DNA from: Bacteroidales bacterium
Lineage (GTDB): Bacteria > Bacteroidota > Bacteroidia > Bacteroidales > F082
DNA length: 63,875 nucleotides
Direction of reading: 5' to 3'
Assembly (NCBI GenBank): GCA_015491905.1
Contig: WGGC01000058.1
Location: 1-63,875, forward strand
A program made the position numbers and the translations under genes. Position 1 is the stretch's first letter, and the number at the start of each line of letters is the position of its first letter. Shown here piece by piece: positions 8,710 to 17,829 of the stretch. The notes beneath the pieces were generated by a model that was given only the letters and a program-made list of their open reading frames with translations, had not been told where the DNA came from and searched no databases.

Positions 8710-9939
8710 TTGAACTTTGAATATTTTATTGCCAAACGTATTGCTGCCGGAAGAACAGAAGTTTATTCACGGCCGGTTATTCGTATTGCCTATCTTAGTA
8801 TTGCTTTAGGCCTTGCTATGATGATGATTTCCATAGCTATTGTAATAGGTTTTAAACATTCTATTACAAATAAAGTTACAGGTTTTGCTTCTGACATTAG
8901 TATCGTATCCTTTGATAAAAATGAATCGCTGGAAGAAACACCGCTAACAGTAAAGCCATCGTTGTTAAAAAAACTATCTAAAAACAAAGAAATAAAGCAC
9001 ATACAGTTATCCGCACAAAAAGCAGGTGTTTTAAAAACCACAGAACAAATTCAAGGAGTTATTTTAAAAGGAACCGGCCCTAATTTCGACTGGAGTTTCT
9101 TAAAACAAAACCTTGTCAAAGGATCTATTCCAGATTATAGTGAAGACAGCCGGCCCGGCAGGAGCGTCCTGATTTCCGACCGGATGGCAAATTACATGAA
9201 ACTGAAAACCGGCGATCCTCTTAGAGTTTGGTTTCTTGGAAACGGAAATGGCCAAACAGTTGGCAGAAAGTTATATATCAGCGGAATATATCACACAGGG
9301 CTGGAAGAATTTGACAGCCGGTATATTATTGGTGATTTAAGGATGATACAGCATTTAAACCACTGGAAATCAAATCAGGTAGGTAGCATTGAAATAAATA
9401 TTAAAAACTTTAAGGAACTAAAAAAAGTAGCCGGATGGATTTACAAACATATTCCTTTCAATATGAATATTAATACTATCACCCAAACATATCCGGAAAT
9501 TTTTAACTGGCTGGCACTTCTGGATACTAATGTAGTAGTGATACTTATTTTAATGATTATTGTAGCCGCCATAACCATTGTATCAACTTTGTTTATCCTT
9601 ATTATTGAACGCACACAAATGATAGGATTATTAAAAACACTGGGGGCACCCAATAAATCCATTAGAAAAATTTTTCTTTATAAAGCTTCTTACATTATAG
9701 GTTGGGGCATGTTTTGGGGAAATATATTAGGTCTTGCTTTTTATTTTATCCAGTTAAATTTTCACATTTTTCACCTCGATCCTAAAAGTTATTATGTTTC
9801 ATATGTTCCCGTTGAACTGAGTATTTTAACATGGTTTTTATTAAATTTAGGAACTTTCTTTATATCATTGGCTATTTTAATTGGCCCATCTTATTATATT
9901 AGTAAAATACGGCCTGCCAATGCCTTAAGGTACGAGTAA
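8710..9939 (+). CDS. ABC transporter permease, FtsX/LolC-LolE-like
   Basis: A 409-aa integral membrane protein of the MacB/FtsX permease type. One TM helix lies near the N-terminus (about 25-48), then a large periplasmic domain to about 265. Three further TM helices follow (about 272-300, 320-345, 375-398), with the FtsX segment ..VVAAITIVSTLFILIIERTQMIGLLKTLGAP... Relatives move lipoproteins from the inner membrane (LolCE) or drive envelope processes. No ATPase gene is adjacent. Start is a TTG at 8710 (MNFEYFIAKRI, the usual opening in this phylum). Confidence 0.87.
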   Translation: MNFEYFIAKRIAAGRTEVYSRPVIRIAYLSIALGLAMMMISIAIVIGFKHSITNKVTGFASDISIVSFDKNESLEETPLTVKPSLLKKLSKNKEIKHIQLSAQKAGVLKTTEQIQGVILKGTGPNFDWSFLKQNLVKGSIPDYSEDSRPGRSVLISDRMANYMKLKTGDPLRVWFLGNGNGQTVGRKLYISGIYHTGLEEFDSRYIIGDLRMIQHLNHWKSNQVGSIEINIKNFKELKKVAGWIYKHIPFNMNINTITQTYPEIFNWLALLDTNVVVILILMIIVAAITIVSTLFILIIERTQMIGLLKTLGAPNKSIRKIFLYKASYIIGWGMFWGNILGLAFYFIQLNFHIFHLDPKSYYVSYVPVELSILTWFLLNLGTFFISLAILIGPSYYISKIRPANALRYE

Positions 9940-9958
9940 GAATTTAAAAATATTAATT

Positions 9959-10720
9959 ATGAGTATAGATGTACAAAAAATGGATATAGATAATGGACAG
10001 AATACAGAACAATGTGTTGTGTGCCATCAAACTTTTGATAAAAATGATTTGGTTCAGGGTGATACCATAAGAGATGAAATATGGAAGTTAATAGAAAAAG
10101 AACATCCCGATTGGTCACGCAATATTTGGATTTGCGAACAAGATCTGGATAAGTATCGTACGCAATATGTTAAAAGTATTCTGGAAGCAGAACAAGGTGC
10201 TTTAACAGATTTAGAAAAAGATGTTCTTGAAGATCTGGAGAAACATGAACTGACAACCGAAGATATAGAAAGTCAGTTTGATCAAAAGTGGACCTTTGGA
10301 GAAAGAATTTCTGATAAAATTGCGGAATTTGGAGGAAGCTGGACATTTATATTCTCGTTCGCAGCTTTTATGGGAATTTGGATTATTTTAAACAGTTATG
10401 CTTTACTGTTTAAACCATTTGACCCATACCCTTTCATTTTACTTAATTTATTACTATCTACACTAGCAGCTATTCAGGCTCCAATTATTATGATGAGTCA
10501 GAACAGACAAGAAGCAAAAGACAGGTTACGGTCACAATATGACTATAAAGTAAATCTAAAATCGGAACTGGAGATAAGGACATTACACGAAAAAGTAGAT
10601 CATTTATTAACGCATCAATGGGATAAAATGGTAAAAATACAAGAACTTCAAATGGAGCTTTTAAATGACATTAAAAAAAATAGTGGTAAACAAACCCCAA
10701 ATAATAATTCTAAACAATAA
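9959..10720 (+). CDS. DUF1003 domain-containing membrane protein
   Basis: A 253-aa protein. The N-terminal third is soluble with a C-V-V-C pair (about 19-22) and a later Cys, perhaps a small metal site. The DUF1003 domain (about 105-215) has two TM helices (SWTFIFSFAAFMGIWIILN and PFILLNLLLSTLAAIQAPII), then the typical MMSQNRQEAKDRLRSQYDYKVN and a charged coiled-coil tail. Function of the family is unknown. Downstream of the permease by 19 bases, possibly co-transcribed. Confidence 0.9.
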   Translation: MSIDVQKMDIDNGQNTEQCVVCHQTFDKNDLVQGDTIRDEIWKLIEKEHPDWSRNIWICEQDLDKYRTQYVKSILEAEQGALTDLEKDVLEDLEKHELTTEDIESQFDQKWTFGERISDKIAEFGGSWTFIFSFAAFMGIWIILNSYALLFKPFDPYPFILLNLLLSTLAAIQAPIIMMSQNRQEAKDRLRSQYDYKVNLKSELEIRTLHEKVDHLLTHQWDKMVKIQELQMELLNDIKKNSGKQTPNNNSKQ

Positions 10721-10777
10721 TTTTTAAATACTTTATAAAAGAAAAAATTTAATATCATTTAATTTAATTTTTTCCGT

Positions 10778-10785
10778 TATTTTTG
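10778..10785 (+). promoter_or_regulatory. Candidate -7 box (TATTTTTG) for clpS
   Basis: A TAnnTTTG match 18 bases before the clpS ATG (10804), with a T-rich upstream tract but no clear TTTG at the -33 position. Confidence 0.35.
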
Positions 10786-10803
10786 TAGTAATTCTGTAAT
10801 AAA

Positions 10804-11079
10804 ATGACAACCAAACAAAAGAAAAATAAACTTTCAAAAGAAAACACCATAGAAAAGAACATGAAAAAACTTGTCCTTTTTAATGATGACGTAAATTCTT
10901 TTGATTTTGTTATTGAATCACTGCAGATAGTTTGCAATTTTAATGCAAATCAGGCGGAGACCTGCACCTGGATTGCACATTTTAAAGGTAAATGCACATT
11001 AAAAAAAGGATCAGTAAAAAAATTAAAACCATATTGGAAAGGTTTAACCGACAGGAATCTAAAAGTTGAAATACAATAG
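10804..11079 (+). CDS. clpS: ATP-dependent Clp protease adaptor ClpS
   Basis: A 91-aa ClpS, which hands N-degron substrates to ClpAP/ClpCP. The basic flexible N-terminus is followed by the core motif LVLFNDDVNSFDFVIESL, with the N-end-rule acidic pair (NDD) and the hydrophobic pocket region. The later HFKGKCTLKKG corresponds to the HxxGxx segment seen in family members. It stands 57 bases upstream of the long RelA/SpoT gene. Confidence 0.9.
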   Translation: MTTKQKKNKLSKENTIEKNMKKLVLFNDDVNSFDFVIESLQIVCNFNANQAETCTWIAHFKGKCTLKKGSVKKLKPYWKGLTDRNLKVEIQ

Positions 11080-11136
11080 TAACGACAATCCTTTGCCGTT
11101 AAATTTCTTGTTAATCATTATCCAAAAAAGTATAGA

Positions 11137-13335
11137 ATGACCAGAGGTAAAGAAGGAGATAATAATCAGATAATAAAAAATTTATTTCAAGAATTAAAAT
11201 CATTTGCTGATGAAAAAGGAGGTCATCAAGCTGTAGATTTAATTGATAAAGCATGGGAAATAGCATATGCTTCTTATGGAAATAAAAAGTTATCTGATGG
11301 CACCCCTTTTATAAAACATCATATTGAAGTAGCTCTTATTGCTTTAAAAGAAATTAACCTGGGCATTATTTCAGCTGTTTGTGCATTATTACATAGCTTA
11401 GATGTTTCTGATTCGAAAACAGCTGCTATTATAACGGAAAAATTCGGGGATAATGTTTTGGAAATTATCCAGGGTTTTAACAAAATATCCAAATTACAAA
11501 CCGAAAGAGTTTCAATTCAGTCAGATGTTTTCAGAAATCTGTTCCTTTCAATAATCGACGATATACGAGTAATTCTAATTAGAATGGCACATCGCTTAAA
11601 CGATGTTCGTAACCCGGGTCTTTTAACAAAAAAACAAAAATCATTATTTTTTGATGAAATAAAATACATCTACATTCCTATTGCACACCGTCTGGGATTA
11701 TATCGTATTAAAGGTGAAATGGAAGAGGATTTAATGCTATATGAATTTCCTGATATCTATCATGTAATAGAGGATAAAATACAGGCAACAAAAAGTAAAA
11801 GGGAAGTATATATTCATGATTTTATTGAACCTATAGAAAAGGAATTAATAAAAAATAATTTTCATTATGAAATAAAATGGCGTACTAAATCCATTCCTTC
11901 CATATGGGCTAAAATGAAAAAGCAAAACGTTTCTTTTGAAGAGGTGTACGACTTATTTGCCATAAGAATTATCATAGATAGTAAATCAGAAAAGAAAGAA
12001 AAAGAAGATTGCTGGCGGGTATATTCATTAGTAACTAATATTTATTCTCCAAATCCTAAACGCCTCCGCGACTGGGTAACAACACCAAAAGCTTCAGGGT
12101 ACGAATCATTGCATACAACTGTTATGGGTCCCAATAAAAAATGGGTGGAAGTTCAGATTAGAACTGTCAGAATGGATGAAGTTGCAGAAAAAGGTCAGGC
12201 TGCACACTGGCAATACAAAGGATTAATGAAATCAAAAGATGTAGATGATTGGCTTATACAAATAAGAGATGTACTGGAACATCCTGAAGCCCTTGGTGAT
12301 GAATATGCATATAAAACGAGAAAATCAAAAGAAAATGTATTTGTTTTTACACCAAAAGGTGATCTTAGAAAATTCCCTATGGGAGCTACCATATTAGATT
12401 TTGCTTACGATATACATACTAAAATAGGAAATACTTGTAATGGTGCTAAAGTAAATGGAAAAGTAGTTCCAATACGATATGTATTAAAAAATGGTGACCG
12501 TGTGGAGATAATGACCATAAAAAGTCAGAAACCTAAACCTGACTGGCTGGGTTTTGTTAAATCCAGTAAGGCAAAAAACCACATCAAAAGACAATTAAAA
12601 GAAGAAAAATATAAAGAAGCCGATATTGGAAAAGGAATTCTTCAACGAAAGTTTAAAAACTGGAAATTAAAAAGTACCGATGATCTGATTAATGTATTGG
12701 TAAAGCATTTTAAACTGGATACTGCAATAGATTTGTATTATTTTGTGGCATCTGATAAAATAGATTTACAGGTAGTTAAATCTGTTTTACAAAGTTACCT
12801 GAATCAAAAGCAAGAGGATAATACAGAAAGCCAGACTCCACAGGAAAAAGCTAAACCTAAAACAGAAAAATCTAAAACAGATGAAAATATATTATACATT
12901 GGCGACAAGTTAAGCAATATAAATTACCGATTTGCCAAATGCTGCAACCCCATACCGGGAGATGAGGTTTTCGGCTTCGTAACTCATCTGGGCAGCATCT
13001 CCATACATAGAAACAGTTGCCCCAATGCAAAAAGACTAAAAGAACAATATCCTTACAGGATAATTGAAGTAAAATGGATTAACCTGGAAGAAAAGCCCTT
13101 TTATCTTGTTAACATTAAAATTACCGGACAGGATCAGCTGGGGATGGTAGAATCTTTAACACGTATAATTTCAGGCGATTTAAGAGTAAATATGCGTAAC
13201 ATTAACTTTCATACTAAAGGAAAAAAATTCGAAGGTAAAGTAAGTCTTATGATTAGAAACAACGACCACCTTACTCAACTTATTCATAAACTGCTACAAG
13301 TAAAAGGTGTAGAGAAGATTACACGTGTAAAATAA
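11137..13335 (+). CDS. rel: Long RelA/SpoT homologue, synthetase intact, hydrolase site degenerate
   Basis: A 732-aa long RSH with all domains: HD hydrolase (about 40-180), synthetase (about 230-350), TGS (about 395-455, FVFTPKGDLRKFPMGATILDFAY), a zinc-finger-like region (AKCCNPIPGDEVFG) and a C-terminal ACT domain. Synthetase residues look complete (RTKSIPSIWAKM, YDLFAIRIII, RLRDWVTTPKASGYESLHTT, EVQIRT). The hydrolase signature HDxxED is replaced by HSLDVS (residues 86-91), and the ADRLHNxR motif reads AHRLNDVR (151-158). All three key acidic residues are therefore lost. I predict a (p)ppGpp synthetase without hydrolysis; another RSH elsewhere would be needed to degrade ppGpp. Confidence 0.92.
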   Translation: MTRGKEGDNNQIIKNLFQELKSFADEKGGHQAVDLIDKAWEIAYASYGNKKLSDGTPFIKHHIEVALIALKEINLGIISAVCALLHSLDVSDSKTAAIITEKFGDNVLEIIQGFNKISKLQTERVSIQSDVFRNLFLSIIDDIRVILIRMAHRLNDVRNPGLLTKKQKSLFFDEIKYIYIPIAHRLGLYRIKGEMEEDLMLYEFPDIYHVIEDKIQATKSKREVYIHDFIEPIEKELIKNNFHYEIKWRTKSIPSIWAKMKKQNVSFEEVYDLFAIRIIIDSKSEKKEKEDCWRVYSLVTNIYSPNPKRLRDWVTTPKASGYESLHTTVMGPNKKWVEVQIRTVRMDEVAEKGQAAHWQYKGLMKSKDVDDWLIQIRDVLEHPEALGDEYAYKTRKSKENVFVFTPKGDLRKFPMGATILDFAYDIHTKIGNTCNGAKVNGKVVPIRYVLKNGDRVEIMTIKSQKPKPDWLGFVKSSKAKNHIKRQLKEEKYKEADIGKGILQRKFKNWKLKSTDDLINVLVKHFKLDTAIDLYYFVASDKIDLQVVKSVLQSYLNQKQEDNTESQTPQEKAKPKTEKSKTDENILYIGDKLSNINYRFAKCCNPIPGDEVFGFVTHLGSISIHRNSCPNAKRLKEQYPYRIIEVKWINLEEKPFYLVNIKITGQDQLGMVESLTRIISGDLRVNMRNINFHTKGKKFEGKVSLMIRNNDHLTQLIHKLLQVKGVEKITRVK

Positions 13336-13378
13336 CTCCTTATTTTTTAGAAGGTTAACTAAATTTAGCACATAAAAA

Positions 13379-14059
13379 ATGAACACCGAAAAAGATAAAT
13401 TTTTTCATGCATTGTTTTTTCCAATGGTTTTGCTGGTGTTGATGTGGATAGTTAGACTTATTGAATACGGATTTGGCATTGACTTATCACAATTTGGAAT
13501 ACATCCGCTACATGCAGACGGTTTACCGGGAATTATGCTTGCCCCATTTATCCACGGTGGTTTTAAACATCTGCTTGCCAACACTTTTCCTTTTTTAATA
13601 TTATCAGTTGCATTATTTTATTTTTACCATAAAATAGGGCTTAAAGTTTTAATCTTTATATGGTTAATGACAGGTATATGGGTATGGTTTGGCGGAAGAC
13701 AAGCTTACCATATTGGTGTAAGTGGAGTTATTTATGGTCTGGCAGCTTTTTTATTTCTTAGCGGGGTATTGAGAAAAAACACTCAATTGGCTGCACTATC
13801 TTTGATTGTAGTATTTTTATATGGAGGAATGATTTGGGGAATATTTCCGGAATTTTTCCCAAAAGAAAATATATCATGGGAATCACACCTTGGTGGTCTT
13901 TTTGCAGGGATAGTAATTGCAATTTACTATCGAAAAGAAGGGCCACAAAGAAAGAAATATTCGTGGGAACTGGAAGAAGAGGATGACATGGAAAATGAAA
14001 ATGCCTATTGGAATTCTAATATTACCTCCTGGCCAGAGAAAAATGAAAATGATTATTAA
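13379..14059 (+). CDS. Rhomboid family intramembrane serine protease
   Basis: A 226-aa membrane protein with six TM helices. The catalytic dyad is visible: Ser115 in HIGVSGVIYG (GxSG motif) and His170 in WESHLGGLFAG. The loop region HGGFKHLLANTFPF matches the H-x-x-x-N element of rhomboids. It cleaves TM segments of unknown client proteins. The acidic cytosolic tail (EEEDDMENEN) is not part of the core. ATG start, 43 bases after rel. Confidence 0.9.
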   Translation: MNTEKDKFFHALFFPMVLLVLMWIVRLIEYGFGIDLSQFGIHPLHADGLPGIMLAPFIHGGFKHLLANTFPFLILSVALFYFYHKIGLKVLIFIWLMTGIWVWFGGRQAYHIGVSGVIYGLAAFLFLSGVLRKNTQLAALSLIVVFLYGGMIWGIFPEFFPKENISWESHLGGLFAGIVIAIYYRKEGPQRKKYSWELEEEDDMENENAYWNSNITSWPEKNENDY

Positions 14060-14097
14060 AGAAAGTTTAATTAAATACCATTTTCTATTATTTTTGT

Positions 14098-14161
14098 ATT
14101 CCGGCCTTCGTAATCGTTACTTTTTCTCTACTTGCACTAATTGAAAGGAGGCCGGATTTTT
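14098..14161 (+). terminator. Possible terminator after the rhomboid gene
   Basis: TCCGGCCT and AGGCCGGA pair across a roughly 40-base loop and the 3' arm is followed by TTTTT. The loop is long for an intrinsic terminator, so this is tentative. Confidence 0.35.
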
Positions 14162-14273
14162 AACTTTCATATCAGGAAAAAAATTATAACTTTTCTTAAA
14201 AAATAGATTTTAATAACTTTTGGAATAACAGTTGTTAAATCATAACACATATATCAATAAACATAAATTGTTA

Positions 14274-14723
14274 ATGATGTCAAAGAATAAATTATATCCA
14301 TATATTTTAGTTACATTTCAACTTGGAAGTTTAGGTTATTTATTGATTAGCGGGCCACTAATAGCCTATTCCTGGTTAGGAATTTTAGTAGAAGCAACAG
14401 GTTTTATTTTAGGAATTGTAGCTATATATATAGCCGGTGTGCATAACGTAAACATTGCACCGCTGCCAAAACAGGGAGGTCGCCTAATCACTTATGGCCC
14501 TTACCGTTACCTGCGCCACCCTATGTATCTGGCACAGGTTTTGGCAGTCATACCTCTTGTTATAGATTACTTCACATATATACGGTTTGCAGCTTTATTA
14601 TTATTAATAATTGCGCTGTTGCTTAAAATGCCCTATGAAGAAAAAGGATTAAAGCATCAGTTTGGAGATGATTATATAAAATATATGAAAAACACAAAAA
14701 AGGTTATTCCATTTATTTGCTGA
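14274..14723 (+). CDS. Isoprenylcysteine carboxyl methyltransferase-like membrane protein
   Basis: About 149 aa with four hydrophobic segments and the ICMT/PEMT signature: LITYGPYRYLRHPMYLAQVL (RHPxY), then a late KMPYEEKGLKHQFGDDYIKYM (EExxL...Y). It uses S-adenosylmethionine in the membrane; bacterial members methylate lipids or small molecules and rarely have known substrates. A TTG at 14232 would extend the N-terminus by 14 polar residues. The paired ATGs at 14274/14277, just before the first TM helix, are better. Confidence 0.82.
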   Translation: MMSKNKLYPYILVTFQLGSLGYLLISGPLIAYSWLGILVEATGFILGIVAIYIAGVHNVNIAPLPKQGGRLITYGPYRYLRHPMYLAQVLAVIPLVIDYFTYIRFAALLLLIIALLLKMPYEEKGLKHQFGDDYIKYMKNTKKVIPFIC

Positions 14724-14839
14724 CGTATTTAAATGTAAAATTGTCATAACTGTAAAATAGTCACTCTATAAGTTATGATAATGAAGATGGCATGTAAATT
14801 GATAGGTTCCCATTAAAAAAATTAAAAATAAAAGAGTTT

Positions 14840-15427
14840 ATGGAAATCAGAAACATTGCTTCCCATAATGAAATGCTGGGATTGTTAAATGAAAAAAGTA
14901 AGAATTATATCTTACTGTACAAAAAAGGTTCTGAAACCAGCGATTGTAGTTATAATAATATAGCCGAAGCAGTAAAAAATTTAAAAGAAATTAATATTAT
15001 GGCTGCTGATGTTACTAAAGTCAGAGATATTCACCCTGTTTACTCTGTTACCTCAGCGCCATCACTGCTGGTCTTTGAAGGAAGAAAATTTTCAAGAGTT
15101 GTAAAAGGATGTAATGATATAAGCTTTTATAAAAGTCTGTTTGAAGAAAACTTTTTTACCGCTACAACTGCCTCCGGTGAAGAAAAACAGAATAAAAGAG
15201 TTACTGTTTATTCTACCCCAACATGCTCATGGTGTAATACATTAAAAACATATCTTAAGAAAAACGGAATCCGTTTTACTGATATTGATGTATCCAAAGA
15301 TCAGAAAGCTGCAGAAGCTATGGTAGCTAAGAGCGGACAGCAGGGAGTTCCTCAAACAGATATCAATGGCCAGATTATTGTTGGCTTTGATAAACCAAAA
15401 ATAAATACCTTATTGGGAATTAATTAG
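14840..15427 (+). CDS. Thioredoxin-like / glutaredoxin fusion protein
   Basis: A 195-aa two-domain protein. Residues 1-105 have a thioredoxin-like fold pattern (NYILLYKKGS ... INIMAADVTKV ... HPVYSVTSAPSLLVF, with the cis-Pro). The expected CxxC is reduced to SDCSYN, leaving a single cysteine. Residues 115-195 are a glutaredoxin: VTVYSTPTCSWCNTLKTYL with active-site CSWC, and GQQGVPQTDINGQIIVGFDK. It probably reduces disulfides or mixed disulfides using the C-terminal site. It lies 29 bases upstream of groES, suggesting a stress-linked unit. Confidence 0.83.
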   Translation: MEIRNIASHNEMLGLLNEKSKNYILLYKKGSETSDCSYNNIAEAVKNLKEINIMAADVTKVRDIHPVYSVTSAPSLLVFEGRKFSRVVKGCNDISFYKSLFEENFFTATTASGEEKQNKRVTVYSTPTCSWCNTLKTYLKKNGIRFTDIDVSKDQKAAEAMVAKSGQQGVPQTDINGQIIVGFDKPKINTLLGIN

Positions 15428-15456
15428 TTTTTAAATAATCATAAAAAAATAAAACA

Positions 15457-15744
15457 ATGAAAGAGTTACAACCATTAAACGAAAACGTTTTGTTGGATTT
15501 AACAGAAGACAAAAAAGAACAAAAAACAGCTAGTGGAATTATAATTCCTGATTCGGCAAAAGAAAAACCGATGTTTGCCAAAGTTGTGGCCGTAGGTAAT
15601 ATTGAAAATGCCGGCATTGCTGTGGGAGATACTGTATTATACAAAAAATTCTCCGGTACTGAATTTGATTTTGAATCAAAAAAATATTTAATGGTACCTT
15701 ACGCTGACTTACTGGCAAAAATTGTTGAAACTGAAGAAATATAA
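15457..15744 (+). CDS. groES: Co-chaperone GroES (no groEL alongside)
   Basis: A 95-aa GroES-type Cpn10: LQPLNENVLLDLTEDKKEQKT, the mobile loop KTASGIIIPDSAKEK, and AKVVAVGNIENAGIAVGDTVLYKKF then YLMVPYADLLAKI. It forms the heptameric lid of GroEL. Unusually, no groEL follows: a terminator and the convergent nnr gene come next. It could be a second Cpn10 or a separated partner of a groEL elsewhere. Confidence 0.9.
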   Translation: MKELQPLNENVLLDLTEDKKEQKTASGIIIPDSAKEKPMFAKVVAVGNIENAGIAVGDTVLYKKFSGTEFDFESKKYLMVPYADLLAKIVETEEI

Positions 15745-15767
15745 GTTTTTTCTTTTAAAAAATAATT

Positions 15768-15800
15768 AGGGACTGATAAGAATATCAGCCCCTTTTTTTT
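15768..15800 (+). terminator. Terminator between groES and nnr
   Basis: Stem GGGACTGATA (15769-15778) / TATCAGCCCC (15783-15792), loop AGAA, followed by eight T. It ends the groES transcript; nnr converges at 15799. Confidence 0.85.
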
Positions 15801-17319
15801 ATCTATATATTTTTCTGACAGAGTTAAATGCTTTTCCTAAAAAAGCAATCAAATCACCGGCTAACATACTTTCTTGACCAAATTTTTTCATTGCCAAATC
15901 ACCAGCCAATCCATGCAAATAAACTCCCAATATAGCAGCTTCATGGGGTACATAGTGCTGAGCTAACAATCCGGTTATAATACCTGTTAACACATCTCCG
16001 CTACCTGCTGTTGCCATTCCCGGATTACCGGTGGAGTTAAAGTAACAATTTCCGGAAGGCAGACAAATACTGGTATTAGCCCCTTTTAAAACAACAATTA
16101 AATTGTATTTCTGAGCAAAAGACCTCTGAATTTCAATTTTTTCAAAATCATTTTGCCACTTTCCTGCCAGGCGCTCAAACTCCTTGGGATGAGGTGTTAA
16201 AATACTATCTTCAGGTAAAAAAGATAACCATGTTTTATTCTCACTTAAAATATTTAAAGCATCTGCATCTAAAACCAACGGTTGATTGCATTCCTGGATC
16301 AATAATTTAAGTGCCATCTGTGATTGTTTTTCCATCCCAAGTCCAGGTCCAACACCAATAGCATTATATAAACTTAAATCGGGGATCTCGGAAAAATAAT
16401 GTTCATACCTGTCTATACTAACCATAGCCTCAGGCAAAGCGGTTTGAATAATAGGATATCCGGCTTTGGGTATATGGGTATGCAATAAGCCAACTCCCGA
16501 ACGCAGACAGGCATGAGCAGAAAGAATTGCAGCACCCATTTTTCCATAACTACCCGCTATTAAAAGTGCGTGTCCAAAAGTTCCCTTATGGGAAAATTTT
16601 TTCCTTTCTTTTAATATAGGTGCTATATCCGGTTTTAACATAAAGAAATTTCTAACCTGAACTTGTTGAATGAAATCAGGATGCAACCCTATATCAAGTA
16701 CATGCCAACGCCCAACAAACTCATCATTTTCAGGCATTAAAAATGAATATTTAGGGAACTGAAAAGTAAGAGTATAATCAGCCCTTAAAATGGTACCATT
16801 ACTTTGTTTGGAAGTAGTATCAGTAAACAACCCGGAAGGAATATCAATAGCAATTTTTATAGCCGGTGATTGATTTATCTGAGATATAAGCTCTGCTAAC
16901 CAACCACTTACCGGACGAGTTAACCCGGAACCAAAAATACCATCCACGATAATATCTTCATCTCCTGCACCGGGAAAAGAATCTCCCTTTTCTAATTCAA
17001 AAATTGCATCCGGAGCTGTTTTTTTAAACCTTTCAAGGTTAATCTTAAAACTACCTGATAGTTTATCGGTAAATTTTACAATAAATACTGTCACTTTATA
17101 TCCATCCTCCGTTAGTTTTCGAGATAACACAAGACTATCTCCACCATTATTTCCAGGCCCACTGAATACAATAAATCTATGAGTTTTATCAACTTTTTTC
17201 CGTATCCATTTAAAAAGCCGGCCTCCGGCTCTTTCCATGAGGTCAATATCGGCAATAGGTTCATTTTTTATCGTAAAAGAATCAGCTTGCCTGATTTGTT
17301 CTACCGGTAATATCTTCAT
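15799..17319 (-). CDS. nnr: Bifunctional NAD(P)H-hydrate epimerase / dehydratase
   Basis: A 506-aa fusion, normal for bacterial Nnr. The N-terminal YjeF_N epimerase (about 1-215) has VEQIRQADSFTI, DLMERAG and VFSGPGNNGGDSLVLSRKL. The C-terminal carbohydrate-kinase-like ADP/ATP-dependent dehydratase (about 225-500) has GHALLIAGSYGKMGAAILSA, GVGPGLG, PLVLDADALNIL, LTPHPKEFERL and the catalytic STGNPGMATAGSGDVLTGII. The enzyme repairs hydrated NADH/NADPH. ATG at 17319. The spacer upstream (17320-17703) is AT-rich without a visible gene. Confidence 0.96.
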   Translation of the reverse strand: MKILPVEQIRQADSFTIKNEPIADIDLMERAGGRLFKWIRKKVDKTHRFIVFSGPGNNGGDSLVLSRKLTEDGYKVTVFIVKFTDKLSGSFKINLERFKKTAPDAIFELEKGDSFPGAGDEDIIVDGIFGSGLTRPVSGWLAELISQINQSPAIKIAIDIPSGLFTDTTSKQSNGTILRADYTLTFQFPKYSFLMPENDEFVGRWHVLDIGLHPDFIQQVQVRNFFMLKPDIAPILKERKKFSHKGTFGHALLIAGSYGKMGAAILSAHACLRSGVGLLHTHIPKAGYPIIQTALPEAMVSIDRYEHYFSEIPDLSLYNAIGVGPGLGMEKQSQMALKLLIQECNQPLVLDADALNILSENKTWLSFLPEDSILTPHPKEFERLAGKWQNDFEKIEIQRSFAQKYNLIVVLKGANTSICLPSGNCYFNSTGNPGMATAGSGDVLTGIITGLLAQHYVPHEAAILGVYLHGLAGDLAMKKFGQESMLAGDLIAFLGKAFNSVRKIYR

Positions 17320-17703
17320 TGGTTTATAATTTAATTATTAATATCAATTTCACCCTAACAACTTCAAATTTAATGAAAATTATCTCTATTTATATCATCT
17401 TTTAAATAATTATACCTTTAAAAAGATTTTTATCATTTCATTAAATAAATTTTTCTCAAAAAGAGATATAGATTCTAAAAATTAGAAAGATTTAAATTAT
17501 TATTTCTCAACAATTATTTTCTTATTTAACTGATTACATACAAGTTACAACACTTATTAGGAAATGGCACAATTTATGTTTTTTGCCCTTCAAACATTTA
17601 AAATCTTTTATCACAAGTTTGTTTAGTTCAGATGATACAAAAAAATAATAATGACAAAATATAATTTTCTAAATAACTATAAAGAAAACAAACCATGAAG
17701 CGT

Positions 17704-17829
17704 CCATGATTGAATAATTATTAAAATACATTCACCCTGTGAAATTTTTGCTATTTCACAGGGCAAAGGAAATGATTATTCAATTATGATAAGTTCCATG
17801 AAACTAATGAAATATAAAATTATAAACAC
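17704..17829 (+). repeat. Hairpin leader repeat, copy C
   Basis: Outer arms CATGATTGAATAATTATT and AATGATTATTCAATTATGA (two mismatches) enclose a perfect inner stem, CCCTGTGAAAT (17735-17745) / ATTTCACAGGG (17753-17763). The tail GTTCCATG...AATGAAATATAAAATTATAA ends CAC directly at the ATG of the LruC lipoprotein (17830). The left flank reads ATGAAGCGTCC, closely matching ATGAAACGTCC beside copy D, which suggests the element includes this left-end sequence. Confidence 0.9.
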
